This document shows positions 9,701 through 15,826 of a stretch of DNA of 64,000 nt, piece by piece. Below the pieces are notes generated by a model, which saw only the letters and a program-made list of their open reading frames with translations, made no database searches and was not told the origin of the DNA. The stretch's first letter is position 1; each line of letters starts with the position of its first letter. The position numbers were made by a program, and so were the translations under genes. Source of the stretch: Mariniphaga sp964559175 (GTDB lineage: Bacteria; Bacteroidota; Bacteroidia; Bacteroidales; Prolixibacteraceae); contig CAZLGT010000023.1 in NCBI GenBank assembly GCA_964559175.1, positions 1 through 64,000 on the forward strand. The letters run 5' to 3'.

Positions 9701-9785
9701 CAGAAACAGGAGTATTGGGCTGTCCATGCAGGCATAAAACAGCAAAAGTCAGATAAAGAAATATTGCATTCCGGTACAATGTCAT
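6747..9785 (-). CDS. Usher-like outer-membrane barrel with Ig, regulatory and SPOR domains
   Basis: 1012 residues with a signal peptide (to about LHGQ, residue 22). Domains in order: two Ig-like NEW3/CARDB-type domains (about 25-125 and 135-235); a long stretch of amphipathic beta strands with many aromatic girdle residues (about 240-690), as in a 20-plus-stranded outer-membrane barrel; two carboxypeptidase-regulatory/Cna-B-like domains (about 690-780 and 785-880), with the repeated pattern T-D-x-x-G-x-F-x-F then P-G-x-Y/W; a linker; and a SPOR domain (about 934-1003, starting FYSVQIGAF). It lies between a chaperone-like gene (2-bp gap) and a subunit gene (4-bp overlap). The layout recalls an usher: periplasmic recruitment domains, pore, then C-terminal Ig-like domains. 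SPOR domains bind denuded glycan at division sites. It has no TonB-receptor plug and no SusC signature. Usher function is inferred. Confidence 0.65.
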   Translation of the reverse strand: MTLYRNAIFLYLTFAVLCLHGQPNTPVSVSAGKPQVEILPGQTANLPFFIENIQNEPMSVTAVLEVPENWKIIPPRQSFELKPTEKKFVIFTVQVPAVNPVGNFNITLNAFQTETLNSIGTTTATVSVGEVEKISLILVEAPDHVTAGEKAFATFLLQNMGNTQKKVFIETTNSLVEGPQEIPVEPGASAQFRVKIETSAELTDTRNEYYTVRALVSGEVTESVFRTVMVFPSGEGRRDLYFRFPVTASANYLASNQRDKYEHAYQFEFTGSGALDTDGKHRMEFLARGPNNANLGFLGLYDQYYISYENDNLELFAGEKSFSFTPLTESSRYGLGAESKVIFNNGLHVGFLYVKPRFFGEIRDEMAAYTGFAFNDRNNIEVYAVSKQVTNTPDPVYLFSVNSQIQPFKRTSAEIELSGGTFLNTWDHALRANINSQISVFNLAGNYYYTGKDYPGYFSNSTFYSGNLSARLSPKINLGVYAREDFVNAQLDTFFVTAPYSKSFQAMLNYNIASRSYVKVFWREYERKDRLALDKFHYKTRSVNTQFNQKFKKLDYNLLGEFGETTNFLLEPGKNRQNTYRFSGNFAWRFNAKHALRMFGSWSNINRFVSGEQRNLTAGLSVSSQIAKNLKANFQLQNAYNIEDYYRNRNLMQFNLDFTPGRNHQLSLRSFYTLYRQQTENPEFTFSARYAWQFGIPLKKTVEAGDVAGRITRQNEEPVADILISLQNRKTLTDKNGEFSFKSVPTGMYMLLIDRSNMAIDEVIHIPEPIELEVMEDQLTTIQLRVEKGARFTGIFEVEKTSDPALRETDVNTGNIIVELRNEWEQFRITTGMDGSFSFPMVRPGEWTFRIYTNSLPGGYEIENQVTTILLEPGQNQQITVELKPRKRNIIFRSLENSGTLQPLNRLKNVKTTAPEAEKPQEEITEQKIRENQETFYSVQIGAFRKKLTGESNYFAEEPYDFERKADDLYKYYIGKFLTFGSALKERERLLKVYPDAFIVKFENQKKKSPQQ

Positions 9786-9787
9786 TA

Positions 9788-10588
9788 TCAGATTTCAAAC
9801 GATACATTGGTGCCAAAAATATGGTCGGCATCGCAGTCGGCCACAAGTACACCGGTATAATTGCCGGGTTTTATTCCTTCCAGCCTCAGGGTAATCAGTA
9901 CCGAAGTGCCGGGAAAAGTTTTACGGCGTTCGGCTTTTATCACTCCCGCCGAGTTTCCTGCTTCGTCGAAAAGTTCAAGCGCCAGCTCGGGACGGAGCAT
10001 CCGTTCGCCTGTGTTTTCCAGTGCCACATGCAACAACGGGGTCTCTTCCTGCTGACCGAGTTCCAGCCCCAGAAACTGGATGTCGCTGGTACCTGTTTCT
10101 CCAATGTTAGTAACAACCTGAACGGCATAGCGTATGGCTGTATTGATGGTTACTCCGCTGCTGTAGCTGGTTGTGTCGGGCGGCACAATGCCTTCAACCA
10201 TAATCACACTCCAGTATGTCCCGGAAAGGGACTCCGAAGGTACAATCACTTCAAAATCGATGGTAGCCTTTTCATTCCCGGCCAAATCGAGCAATTCGGG
10301 GGTGAAAGTCACCCATCCGGCATTTGAACGTTCCATAGTTCCTGCCGGATCGTGTTTGCTTTCGCCTGTATAGGAGAACCAGTAGTCGCGCTGATAAACA
10401 CGCACACTTTTGGTGTTTTCAGATGCATTCTGAATCTGAATCGACCCACGGTAGGTTTCACCCGGCTGAACCTGGTTTTCGTGGGTAAGCCCGTTTAAGA
10501 CAATGATATTGGCGACAGAAATAAATGGCAAAACAGTCAGCGCAAGGGCTGAGAACGCCAGCTTTTTTAATACAGAATAACGTTTCAT
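9788..10588 (-). CDS. Putative periplasmic chaperone with two Ig-like domains
   Basis: 266 residues starting at ATG 10588; the longer frame back to 10618 would put ten extra residues before a clean Sec signal. The mature protein has two beta-sandwich domains. The first (about 30-140) begins IIVLNGLTHENQVQPGE and continues GSIQIQNAS, the type of opening seen in PapD-like chaperones and in the DUF916 domain of WxL proteins. The second (about 160-266) carries LHVALENTGERML and ends in strand FGTNVSFEI. The gap to the barrel gene is 2 bp. It is not a lipoprotein. Chaperone function is inferred from fold pattern and context. A structural or peptidoglycan-binding DUF916-like role is the alternative. 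Confidence 0.6.
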   Translation of the reverse strand: MKRYSVLKKLAFSALALTVLPFISVANIIVLNGLTHENQVQPGETYRGSIQIQNASENTKSVRVYQRDYWFSYTGESKHDPAGTMERSNAGWVTFTPELLDLAGNEKATIDFEVIVPSESLSGTYWSVIMVEGIVPPDTTSYSSGVTINTAIRYAVQVVTNIGETGTSDIQFLGLELGQQEETPLLHVALENTGERMLRPELALELFDEAGNSAGVIKAERRKTFPGTSVLITLRLEGIKPGNYTGVLVADCDADHIFGTNVSFEI

Positions 10589-10673
10589 GTTATATGATTT
10601 TTGGTGAAAACAACACACATTTGTAGTTGCTAAAATACATTACTTTGAATAGAAAACAATACGGAAGAGGTTG

Positions 10674-11246
10674 TTAATTGTGGTCGGTGAGCGTGTAAAC
10701 TACATTCAACGAGGCTTGTTGTTGTGTAAGTGATTGCAGGTTGTTTCCTGCTTCATCCGCCTCGAGCCTGTAGGTAAGAAGGTGTCCGTTGCTGGTGCCA
10801 ACTCCGGTATAACAGCTTCCAATGTCTGAAATAACATCGGCAGGCTGGCCCGATAGCGCTACTTTGCCAACAGGTTGTCCCAGTTTTCCGTTGCCGTTTC
10901 CGGTTGCCTGCGAAGCTTCCACAAACAAACGTACGCCGGCAGGAATATCGCCCTGAATAACAGCGATTACCTTTCTGCGGTGGTGCTGACTGCGGATGAT
11001 GGATGAATAATTAATCCAGAAACTGTTGTCGGGCTGTGCCGTTGAAAAGTCAATGGTGCTGCCGGCTTCGGAGGGAGCGGATACATCCAGACTTACCTGG
11101 CCGGCATCTTCGGAAACCAACCCCAGCAGGGCCACCTCGGGAATTTCAATATTTACTTTGTGGTTGGCCTGGTTGCTTTGTGCCAGTAAAATGCCCGGCA
11201 TAAAAGCAATCAGCAAAACAGGTAATATGGCGCTCATGAATTTCAT
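10674..11246 (-). CDS. Putative fibre subunit (paralogue B), first gene of assembly operon
   Basis: 190 residues from ATG 11246 (the longer frame would need TTG at 11252). Signal peptide ends near LLAQS. The shared domain is clear: HKVNIEIPEVALLGL at the mature N-terminus, FWINYSS, ATGNGNGKLGQPVGKVALS, GSCYTGVG, NGHLLTYRL, and the C-terminal strand LNVVYTLTDHN. It precedes the chaperone-like gene by 85 bp and is probably co-transcribed with it, the barrel gene and two further secreted proteins. It shares the internal Cys with paralogue A but not with C, D and E, so A and B may form one class (adaptor, base or tip) and C-E the main subunits. Confidence 0.6.
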   Translation of the reverse strand: MKFMSAILPVLLIAFMPGILLAQSNQANHKVNIEIPEVALLGLVSEDAGQVSLDVSAPSEAGSTIDFSTAQPDNSFWINYSSIIRSQHHRRKVIAVIQGDIPAGVRLFVEASQATGNGNGKLGQPVGKVALSGQPADVISDIGSCYTGVGTSNGHLLTYRLEADEAGNNLQSLTQQQASLNVVYTLTDHN

Positions 11247-11373
11247 ACCCAAAAATAACCAACAAGTTGGTTTGTAGTTTCATACGGAAACCCTATTTAA
11301 AAGGTTTAAAATTCTGATTTTTTCTTTCCAAAATGCTTACCTTTTCAAAGAACGCTGATGTGTATGAGAAAAA

Positions 11374-11397
11374 AAAGCAGGCATTTCTGCCTGCTTT
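11374..11397 (-). terminator. Intrinsic terminator after subunit C
   Basis: Perfect 10-bp stem (11374-11383 with 11388-11397), 4-base loop, followed on the minus strand by a T run. It lies 25 bp past the stop codon. The same hairpin recurs after subunits D and E. Confidence 0.85.
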
Positions 11398-11421
11398 GGT
11401 ATATTGTTGTTGAAAGTATGT

Positions 11422-11988
11422 TTATTCAGTGATGGTGTAAGTAACGGTTACATTGTAGTCGTCAGCAACGAGGTTTTCGTAGCTCTCGTCTGCCATATCC
11501 AGCGTATAAGTCAGCTGGTGTCCGTTTGAATGACCGTCTCCGGTGTATGCGCTTCCAATTCCTGAAACAAGAGGCGCTGCGGTTGAGGAAAGATTAATAA
11601 CACTTTCGGGATTTCCTTTGGCACCATTTCCGGTTGCAGAGGCGTTTCCGGCAACTACTTTAAGGGATACTCCTGCCGGAAGACTGCCATCGGTGATAGC
11701 AGCGTTAATACTTCTTGTTTGTTCAGAACCCACAATCGAAGTATAGTTCAACCAAAGGTTGCTGTTTGTTGCAGAAGAAAAATTAACTGCTGCACCTGCT
11801 TCCAGTCCGTCATAGCTGGGAGTGAGATTAATCGTAGGTGATTCACCATCCGGTCCTTCAATGTCGATGATAGATACGGTAGGTATTGAAATGTTAACTC
11901 CGTGAGAAGCTTTATTGGTGTCGGTTTGTGCGTTTACTACTCCAAAAGAAAATAAAACGGCTGCGATAATAACTGATAACTTTTTCAT
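11422..11988 (-). CDS. Putative major fibre subunit (paralogue C)
   Basis: 188 residues, signal peptide ending GVVNAQ. The mature protein starts with HGVNISIPTVSIIDIEG, a strand with alternating hydrophobics. It continues with LWLNYTS, ASATGNGAKG, GIGSAYTGDG and NGHQLTYTLDM, and ends in strand TVTYTITE. Almost identical to the gene at 13376; the few changes include residues GAKGN against GTKGS and a divergent segment near the C-terminus. It has its own promoter-like and terminator elements, so it is likely transcribed alone and strongly. If the locus builds a fibre, C, D and E are the best candidates for the bulk subunits, with the N-terminal strand as donor and the C-terminal strand as chaperone-binding edge. 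This is inference; the paralogy is plain. Confidence 0.62.
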   Translation of the reverse strand: MKKLSVIIAAVLFSFGVVNAQTDTNKASHGVNISIPTVSIIDIEGPDGESPTINLTPSYDGLEAGAAVNFSSATNSNLWLNYTSIVGSEQTRSINAAITDGSLPAGVSLKVVAGNASATGNGAKGNPESVINLSSTAAPLVSGIGSAYTGDGHSNGHQLTYTLDMADESYENLVADDYNVTVTYTITE

Positions 11989-12056
11989 GATTTCGTGTTT
12001 TTTAATTGTTTATAAATTTTTTAATTTTTTACATCTTCAAGCGTGCCAACTATAAT

Positions 12057-12072
12057 ACAATGCAAGTGCCAA
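12057..12072 (-). promoter_or_regulatory. Sigma54-like -24/-12 element before subunit C
   Basis: On the minus strand it reads TTGGCACTTGCATTGT, matching TTGGCAC-N5-TTG of the sigma54 -24/-12 consensus, except that T replaces C in the -12 GC. It lies 69 bp upstream of the start codon and is conserved in the other two units (13095-13111 and 14011-14026). Sigma54 use is inferred. Confidence 0.4.
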
Positions 12073-12136
12073 AAGCATAAAGCCATGAAACACAACACTT
12101 TGAATAAAACACAAAACAATTACATGCTTCATATTG

Positions 12137-12180
12137 GGACAATGATTCCGTAATTTGGACAAAGAGCAAAATAGGGACTG
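12137..12180 (-). promoter_or_regulatory. Triple GGAC half-site block upstream of subunit C
   Basis: GGAC occurs at 12137, 12157 and 12175 (plus strand), spaced 20 and 18 bp, i.e. roughly two helical turns. Equivalent sites lie upstream of D (13176, 13195 as GAAC, 13213) and E (14091, 14111, 14129). Located 65-120 bp upstream of the -24/-12-like motif, where an enhancer-binding activator would bind. No regulator gene is adjacent. Confidence 0.4.
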
Positions 12181-12285
12181 TTGCTGTTTTGCTGATTCAG
12201 GCAGGAAATCGATGTGTGAGGCAATGCGATTGAGCTCTTGTTCTGGAATATTTTTACCGCAGAACAGGTTGGGGTGTAATGAGAC

Positions 12286-12315
12286 AAAAAAGCAGGCATC
12301 TCTGCTTGCTTTTTT
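12286..12315 (-). terminator. Intrinsic terminator after subunit D
   Basis: 10-bp stem (12289-12298 with 12303-12312, one G-T pair) with a T run on the minus strand, 22 bp past the stop of gene D. Homologous to the terminators after C and E. Confidence 0.85.
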
Positions 12316-12336
12316 ATATTGTTGTTGAAAGTATGT

Positions 12337-13029
12337 TTATTCAGTAATGGTGTAAGTAACGGTTACACTGTAGTCGTCAGCAACAAGATTTGCGTAGCTG
12401 TCATCTGCCATATCCAGTGTATAAGTCAGCTGGTGTCCGTTTGAATGACCGTCTCCGGTGTAAGCGCTTCCGATTCCTGTGATAAGGTCAGCTGCGGTAG
12501 ATGAAAGTGTAATAACACCTTCTGAGCTTCCTTTGGTACCATTCCCGGTAGAAGCAGCGCTTCCGGCCAATAAGTTTAAAGTTACTCCTGAAGGCAGAAC
12601 GCCAGTGATGGCAGCGGTAATGCTTCTTATTTGGTCAGAATCCACAATCGAGGTGTAGTTCAACCAAAGGTTGCTGTTTGTTGCAGAAGAAAAATTAACT
12701 GCTGCACCTGCTTCCAGTCCGTCATAGCTGGGAGTGAGGTTGATTGCAGGTGATTCACCATCCGGTCCTTCAATGTCAACGATGGATATTGTCGGAATAG
12801 TGATTTCAACACCATGTTGTGCTTCATTCATGTCGCTTCCGGTTGACGACCCTCCACCGGAGGAAGCCCCGTTACCATTTTGCTGTCCGGGAGGTGTTCC
12901 ACCGTGTCCGGGATTATTAATGCCCCCATGTCCCGGGACTCCGTTTCCCTGACCAGGTTGAGCTGTAACAGAAACCGACAGTCCGAAAACCAATACAATA
13001 CTTGCGATAAGAAATGATAATTTTTTCAT
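12337..13029 (-). CDS. Putative major fibre subunit with Gly/Pro linker (paralogue D)
   Basis: 230 residues from ATG 13029; the frame continues 14 codons upstream, but the signal peptide starts here and the neighbours use the same MKKLS start. Between the signal peptide (ends SVTAQ) and the shared domain is a roughly 45-residue insert rich in Gly, Pro, Asn, Gln and Ser, with short imperfect repeats such as PGHGG. The rest matches C and E: VEITIPTVSIVDIEG-like strand, LWLNYTS, STGNGTKGS, GIGSAYTGDG, NGHQLTYTLDM, and end TVTYTITE. The low-complexity segment sits exactly before the presumed donor strand and could act as a flexible spacer or surface tag. Own terminator and upstream elements. Confidence 0.62.
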   Translation of the reverse strand: MKKLSFLIASIVLVFGLSVSVTAQPGQGNGVPGHGGINNPGHGGTPPGQQNGNGASSGGGSSTGSDMNEAQHGVEITIPTISIVDIEGPDGESPAINLTPSYDGLEAGAAVNFSSATNSNLWLNYTSIVDSDQIRSITAAITGVLPSGVTLNLLAGSAASTGNGTKGSSEGVITLSSTAADLITGIGSAYTGDGHSNGHQLTYTLDMADDSYANLVADDYSVTVTYTITE

Positions 13030-13094
13030 GATTTTGTGTTTTAAATAGTATATAAATTTTTTAATTCTCACATCTTCAAGCGTGCCAGTTAAAT

Positions 13095-13111
13095 ATCAAT
13101 CCTGGTGCCAA
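13095..13111 (-). promoter_or_regulatory. Sigma54-like -24/-12 element before subunit D
   Basis: Minus strand TTGGCACCAGGATTGAT, i.e. TTGGCAC-N5-TTG with A in place of the -12 C. It lies 66 bp upstream of ATG 13029, nearly the same distance as in C and E, although the surrounding sequence has diverged. That argues for selection on the element. Confidence 0.4.
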
Positions 13112-13323
13112 GCAGTGTAAGTTGCTGTTAAGCAGTTGGTTGTATTTTTCGAAATTTATTTTGTGATTCAAAATGGGACATGAGTATTTTTCCTGAACAA
13201 AGAGCAAAATAGGGACTGTTGTCGTATTCTAATTGCAGGCAGGAAATTGATGTGTCGGGTAATGCGATGGGATTCTTATTCTGAAGTGTTTTTACCGGAG
13301 AGATGGAAGGATTGTAATGAGAC

Positions 13324-13351
13324 AAAAAAAGCAGGCATCTCTGCCTGCTTT
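13324..13351 (-). terminator. Intrinsic terminator after subunit E
   Basis: Perfect 10-bp stem (13328-13337 with 13342-13351), loop of 4, and a T run on the minus strand; 25 bp past the stop codon of gene E. Confidence 0.85.
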
Positions 13352-13375
13352 GGTATATTGTTGTTGAAAGTATGT

Positions 13376-13942
13376 TTATTCAGTGATGGTGTAAGTAACG
13401 GTTACACTGTAGTCGTCAGCAACAAGATTTGCGTAGCTGTCATCTGCCATATCCAGCGTATAGGTCAGCTGGTGTCCGTTTGAATGACCGTCTCCGGTAT
13501 AAGCACTTCCAATTCCTGTAACAAGAGGTGCTGCGGTTGAGGAAAGATTAATAACACTTTCGGGACTTCCTTTGGTGCCATTTCCGGTTGCGGAGGCGTT
13601 TCCTGCCACTACTTTAAGGGATACTCCTGCCGGAAGACTGCCTTCGGTGATAGCAGCGTTAATGCTTCTTGTTTGTTCAGACCCCACAATCGAAGTATAG
13701 TTCAACCAAAGGTTGCTGTTTGTTGCAGAAGAAAAATTAACTGCTGCACCTGCTTCCAGTCCGTCATAGCTGGGAGTGAGATTAATCGTAGGTGATTCAC
13801 CATCCGGTCCTTCAATGTCGATGATAGATACGGTAGGTATTGAAATGTTAACTCCGTGAGAAGCTTTATTGGTGTCGGTTTGTGCGTTTACTACTCCAAA
13901 AGAAAATAAAACGGCTGCGATAATAACTGATAACTTTTTCAT
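13376..13942 (-). CDS. Putative major fibre subunit (paralogue E)
   Basis: 188 residues, near-identical to gene C through the signal peptide and first two thirds, but matching gene D near the C-terminus (DSYANLVADDYSV). Same motif order: HGVNISIPTVSIIDIEG, LWLNYTS, ATGNGTKGS, GIGSAYTGDG, NGHQLTYTLDM, TVTYTITE. It is the first gene of the locus in transcriptional order and has its own upstream GGAC block, -24/-12-like element and terminator. Having several near-identical copies, each a separate transcription unit, fits an abundant structural protein or an antigenic repertoire. No DNA invertase sites were seen. Confidence 0.62.
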   Translation of the reverse strand: MKKLSVIIAAVLFSFGVVNAQTDTNKASHGVNISIPTVSIIDIEGPDGESPTINLTPSYDGLEAGAAVNFSSATNSNLWLNYTSIVGSEQTRSINAAITEGSLPAGVSLKVVAGNASATGNGTKGSPESVINLSSTAAPLVTGIGSAYTGDGHSNGHQLTYTLDMADDSYANLVADDYSVTVTYTITE

Positions 13943-14010
13943 GATTTCGTGTTTTTTAATTGTTTATAAATTTTTTAATTTTTTACATCTTCAAGCGTGC
14001 CAACTATAAT

Positions 14011-14026
14011 ACAATGCAAGTGCCAA
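14011..14026 (-). promoter_or_regulatory. Sigma54-like -24/-12 element before subunit E
   Basis: Identical to the element at 12057-12072 (minus strand TTGGCACTTGCATTGT), 69 bp upstream of ATG 13942. GGAC half-sites follow at 14091, 14111 and 14129. Confidence 0.4.
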
Positions 14027-14180
14027 AAGCATAAAACCATGAAAAACAACACTTTGAATAAAACACAAAACAATTACATGCTTCATATTGGGACAATAAT
14101 TCCGTAATTTGGACAAAGAGCAAAATAGGGACTGTTATGGTATTTGTGATTTCCTGTGACGGAATGGAAATCCGGAATAA

Positions 14181-14220
14181 AAAAAACAGCAGAATCCTGT
14201 ATGGTCTGCTGTTTTTTTTT
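14181..14220 (-). terminator. Intrinsic terminator after the Gfo/Idh/MocA lipoprotein gene
   Basis: 8-bp core stem (14186-14193 with 14205-14212) extended by A and T runs on both sides, so it can work in either direction. It lies 19 bp past the stop codon of the minus-strand oxidoreductase gene. Confidence 0.8.
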
Positions 14221-14238
14221 GATGGAGAAAGACGGGTT

Positions 14239-15639
14239 TTACATCGCTGCTTTCATTCCTTCCATAATTGTGTAGTATTTCACAATCATATTGGGCACTT
14301 CCCACCCTGGCATACTTCCCTGAACCAGAAAGCCGAGGTATTTTTCGGCAACTTGTCCGAAATGGGCTTCGTGGCCAACCTTGAATTTTTCTGGTATTTC
14401 AACCATCCAGCGGTTTTCGTCCAGCTTTTTCAGTTTAAGCCCCGGGTATTTTGAAGATAAGTCCTGAACGGCATTGTAAAGATATCCGGCAAATTCCATC
14501 AAATCCACATCCGGGTTTGCCTCAATGTAAAGCTGGGGTTTATAGCCTTCTTTTTCACCTTGTTTGATCGTGAGGTTGCACTTTGTTCCGCGCATAATTG
14601 AATAATGAGTGTCGCCGGTTCCTTCGGGAGCTTCAAAATTCCAGATAACCGATACTTTGGCATGAACGCCTTTCAGCTTGTAGTTGATTTCACCGTTGCT
14701 GTAAACTTTCAGAGTTCCGTTTTCAATATCCTTTTGCAGGTAATCCGGGTATTCATCCAGTTGGGTTGCTTTTTTAAACATGTCAGGGGTAAGGTCGGTG
14801 GTCCATCGGCTGGCCGAAACAATTTCCACGTCTTCTTTTTTCAGAACCACTTCCGGAAATGCTTCCCACTGAATGAGATCAACCAGGTGTGTGGTCACAT
14901 CCACAATGCCTTCGCCCTGTTGTTCCACATCGAAAAACCATGGCGGTCGTTTGAGCGGACTTCCCGAAACATATTTAAAAAAGTGGTGCACACTTTCTTT
15001 GGTAATGGCCGGCTCATCGGCAGTCCCATTTACCAATGTTCCAAAAACTTCGGGAATCATCGACATTTCGCGTTGGAGGATGGTGGTTATTTCGTATCGC
15101 TCGGTCATAATGTCGTACAGCAAAACTCCTTTCTCTTCGGCAACCTGAAATGCCTTTTCCAGTTTTGGGAATTCCCCCGGGCTAATGACCATGGGTTTAT
15201 CGGCCAGAACATTGATTCCGGCATCCACCGTTTTCAGAATGTAATCGGTTTTTTTTGCGTTGTTGCCCGCAGTTACCATTACATTGCCGGGTTTTTCACT
15301 CAGCATTTTTTCAAGGTAATCCGGTCCGGTGTAAATTTTGGTTTCCCATGAAGTGGGATCATCGTTACGGTTGTTGTAGCTGTTGATTAAATTCATGTGT
15401 CCTTCCAGTTCCGGGCCTTCGGGTGCATAAATATGTACCATGGGGTCAATTTGTTCCAGCATGGTTTTTTGCACCAGTGCAGCGTGGAAGTGGCCGGGGT
15501 CGAGGGTCATCAGTTTTACTTCTCCTTTAGCTCCTGTAAACATGGTTTTCGATTCAGTGGTTTCCGACTTCTGGCTTCCACCCGAACATGCCGAAAGCAA
15601 AATGGTGAAAACCAGGATAATTAATGGTATTTTTTTCAT
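14239..15639 (-). CDS. Gfo/Idh/MocA-family oxidoreductase lipoprotein
   Basis: 466 residues with a lipoprotein signal (lipobox LSAC), so exported and lipid-anchored rather than cytoplasmic. An N-terminal Rossmann-type domain (about 40-190) carries HAALVQKTM, NVMVTAGNNAKK and VLADKPMVISPGEF, the usual KP region of the family; the C-terminal alpha/beta domain follows. Proteins of this type are frequent in Bacteroidota glycan loci and have been linked to NAD-dependent sugar oxidation or deglycosylation, mostly with a tightly bound cofactor. Its own promoter (15683) and terminator make it a separate unit downstream of susCD. Substrate unknown. Confidence 0.85.
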   Translation of the reverse strand: MKKIPLIILVFTILLSACSGGSQKSETTESKTMFTGAKGEVKLMTLDPGHFHAALVQKTMLEQIDPMVHIYAPEGPELEGHMNLINSYNNRNDDPTSWETKIYTGPDYLEKMLSEKPGNVMVTAGNNAKKTDYILKTVDAGINVLADKPMVISPGEFPKLEKAFQVAEEKGVLLYDIMTERYEITTILQREMSMIPEVFGTLVNGTADEPAITKESVHHFFKYVSGSPLKRPPWFFDVEQQGEGIVDVTTHLVDLIQWEAFPEVVLKKEDVEIVSASRWTTDLTPDMFKKATQLDEYPDYLQKDIENGTLKVYSNGEINYKLKGVHAKVSVIWNFEAPEGTGDTHYSIMRGTKCNLTIKQGEKEGYKPQLYIEANPDVDLMEFAGYLYNAVQDLSSKYPGLKLKKLDENRWMVEIPEKFKVGHEAHFGQVAEKYLGFLVQGSMPGWEVPNMIVKYYTIMEGMKAAM

Positions 15640-15682
15640 TGCTGGTAAATTTAAAATAGTTTCCGTTAACGCACACAGAATG

Positions 15683-15690
15683 CAAATTTA
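15683..15690 (-). promoter_or_regulatory. -7 promoter element for the oxidoreductase lipoprotein
   Basis: Minus strand TAAATTTG matches TAnnTTTG and lies 44 bp upstream of ATG 15639. It follows directly after the susCD terminator, consistent with separate transcription. Confidence 0.5.
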
Positions 15691-15732
15691 AGATTTTTCC
15701 AGGGTTAAATACAGTAAAAAGGTATATTTTGA

Positions 15733-15765
15733 AGAAAAAAGCGCCACCCTATTCGGAGTGGCGCT
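15733..15765 (-). terminator. Intrinsic terminator after susCD
   Basis: Perfect 8-bp GC-rich stem (15740-15747 with 15758-15765), 10-base loop, followed by a T run on the minus strand; 62 bp past the SusD stop codon. Confidence 0.85.
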
Positions 15766-15826
15766 GTTCCAACCAAACTAAACAACAGGGAAGGCAACTT
15801 TCTGCCACTTTCCCTGAATGCAATCG

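Larger units (their letters stand above)
11376..12182. repeat. Segmental duplication, copy 1 (subunit C unit)
   Basis: About 800 bp, covering the terminator, gene C and some 190 bp upstream, match 13330-14136 at a constant offset of 1954 bp with no indels seen and only scattered substitutions. Flanking sequence beyond 12182 continues to resemble the region upstream of gene D at lower identity, so the whole locus grew by tandem duplication. Confidence 0.85.
13330..14136. repeat. Segmental duplication, copy 2 (subunit E unit)
   Basis: Second copy of the unit at 11376-12182, offset 1954 bp, no indels seen. The last part of the coding region (codons for ADDSYANLVADDYS) agrees with gene D rather than gene C, which suggests gene conversion after duplication. 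Confidence 0.85.

Noticed and set aside
6747..9785. The 1012-residue barrel as a TonB-dependent receptor
   Set aside because: There is no plug domain with the RG/VVDG pattern and no TonB box; Ig-like domains precede the barrel.
5675..13942. Locus as a type V (FimA/Mfa1) pilus or type IX secretion substrates
   Set aside because: The small proteins use SPI-type signals without lipobox, show no FimA-type domains and have no T9SS C-terminal sorting domain; a barrel plus chaperone-like pair is not part of type V pili.
13989..14003. Second GTGCC/TTGGCAC-like copy nearer the subunit genes as the sigma54 site
   Set aside because: It has the -24 half but no TTG at the -12 position; the upstream copy fits better.
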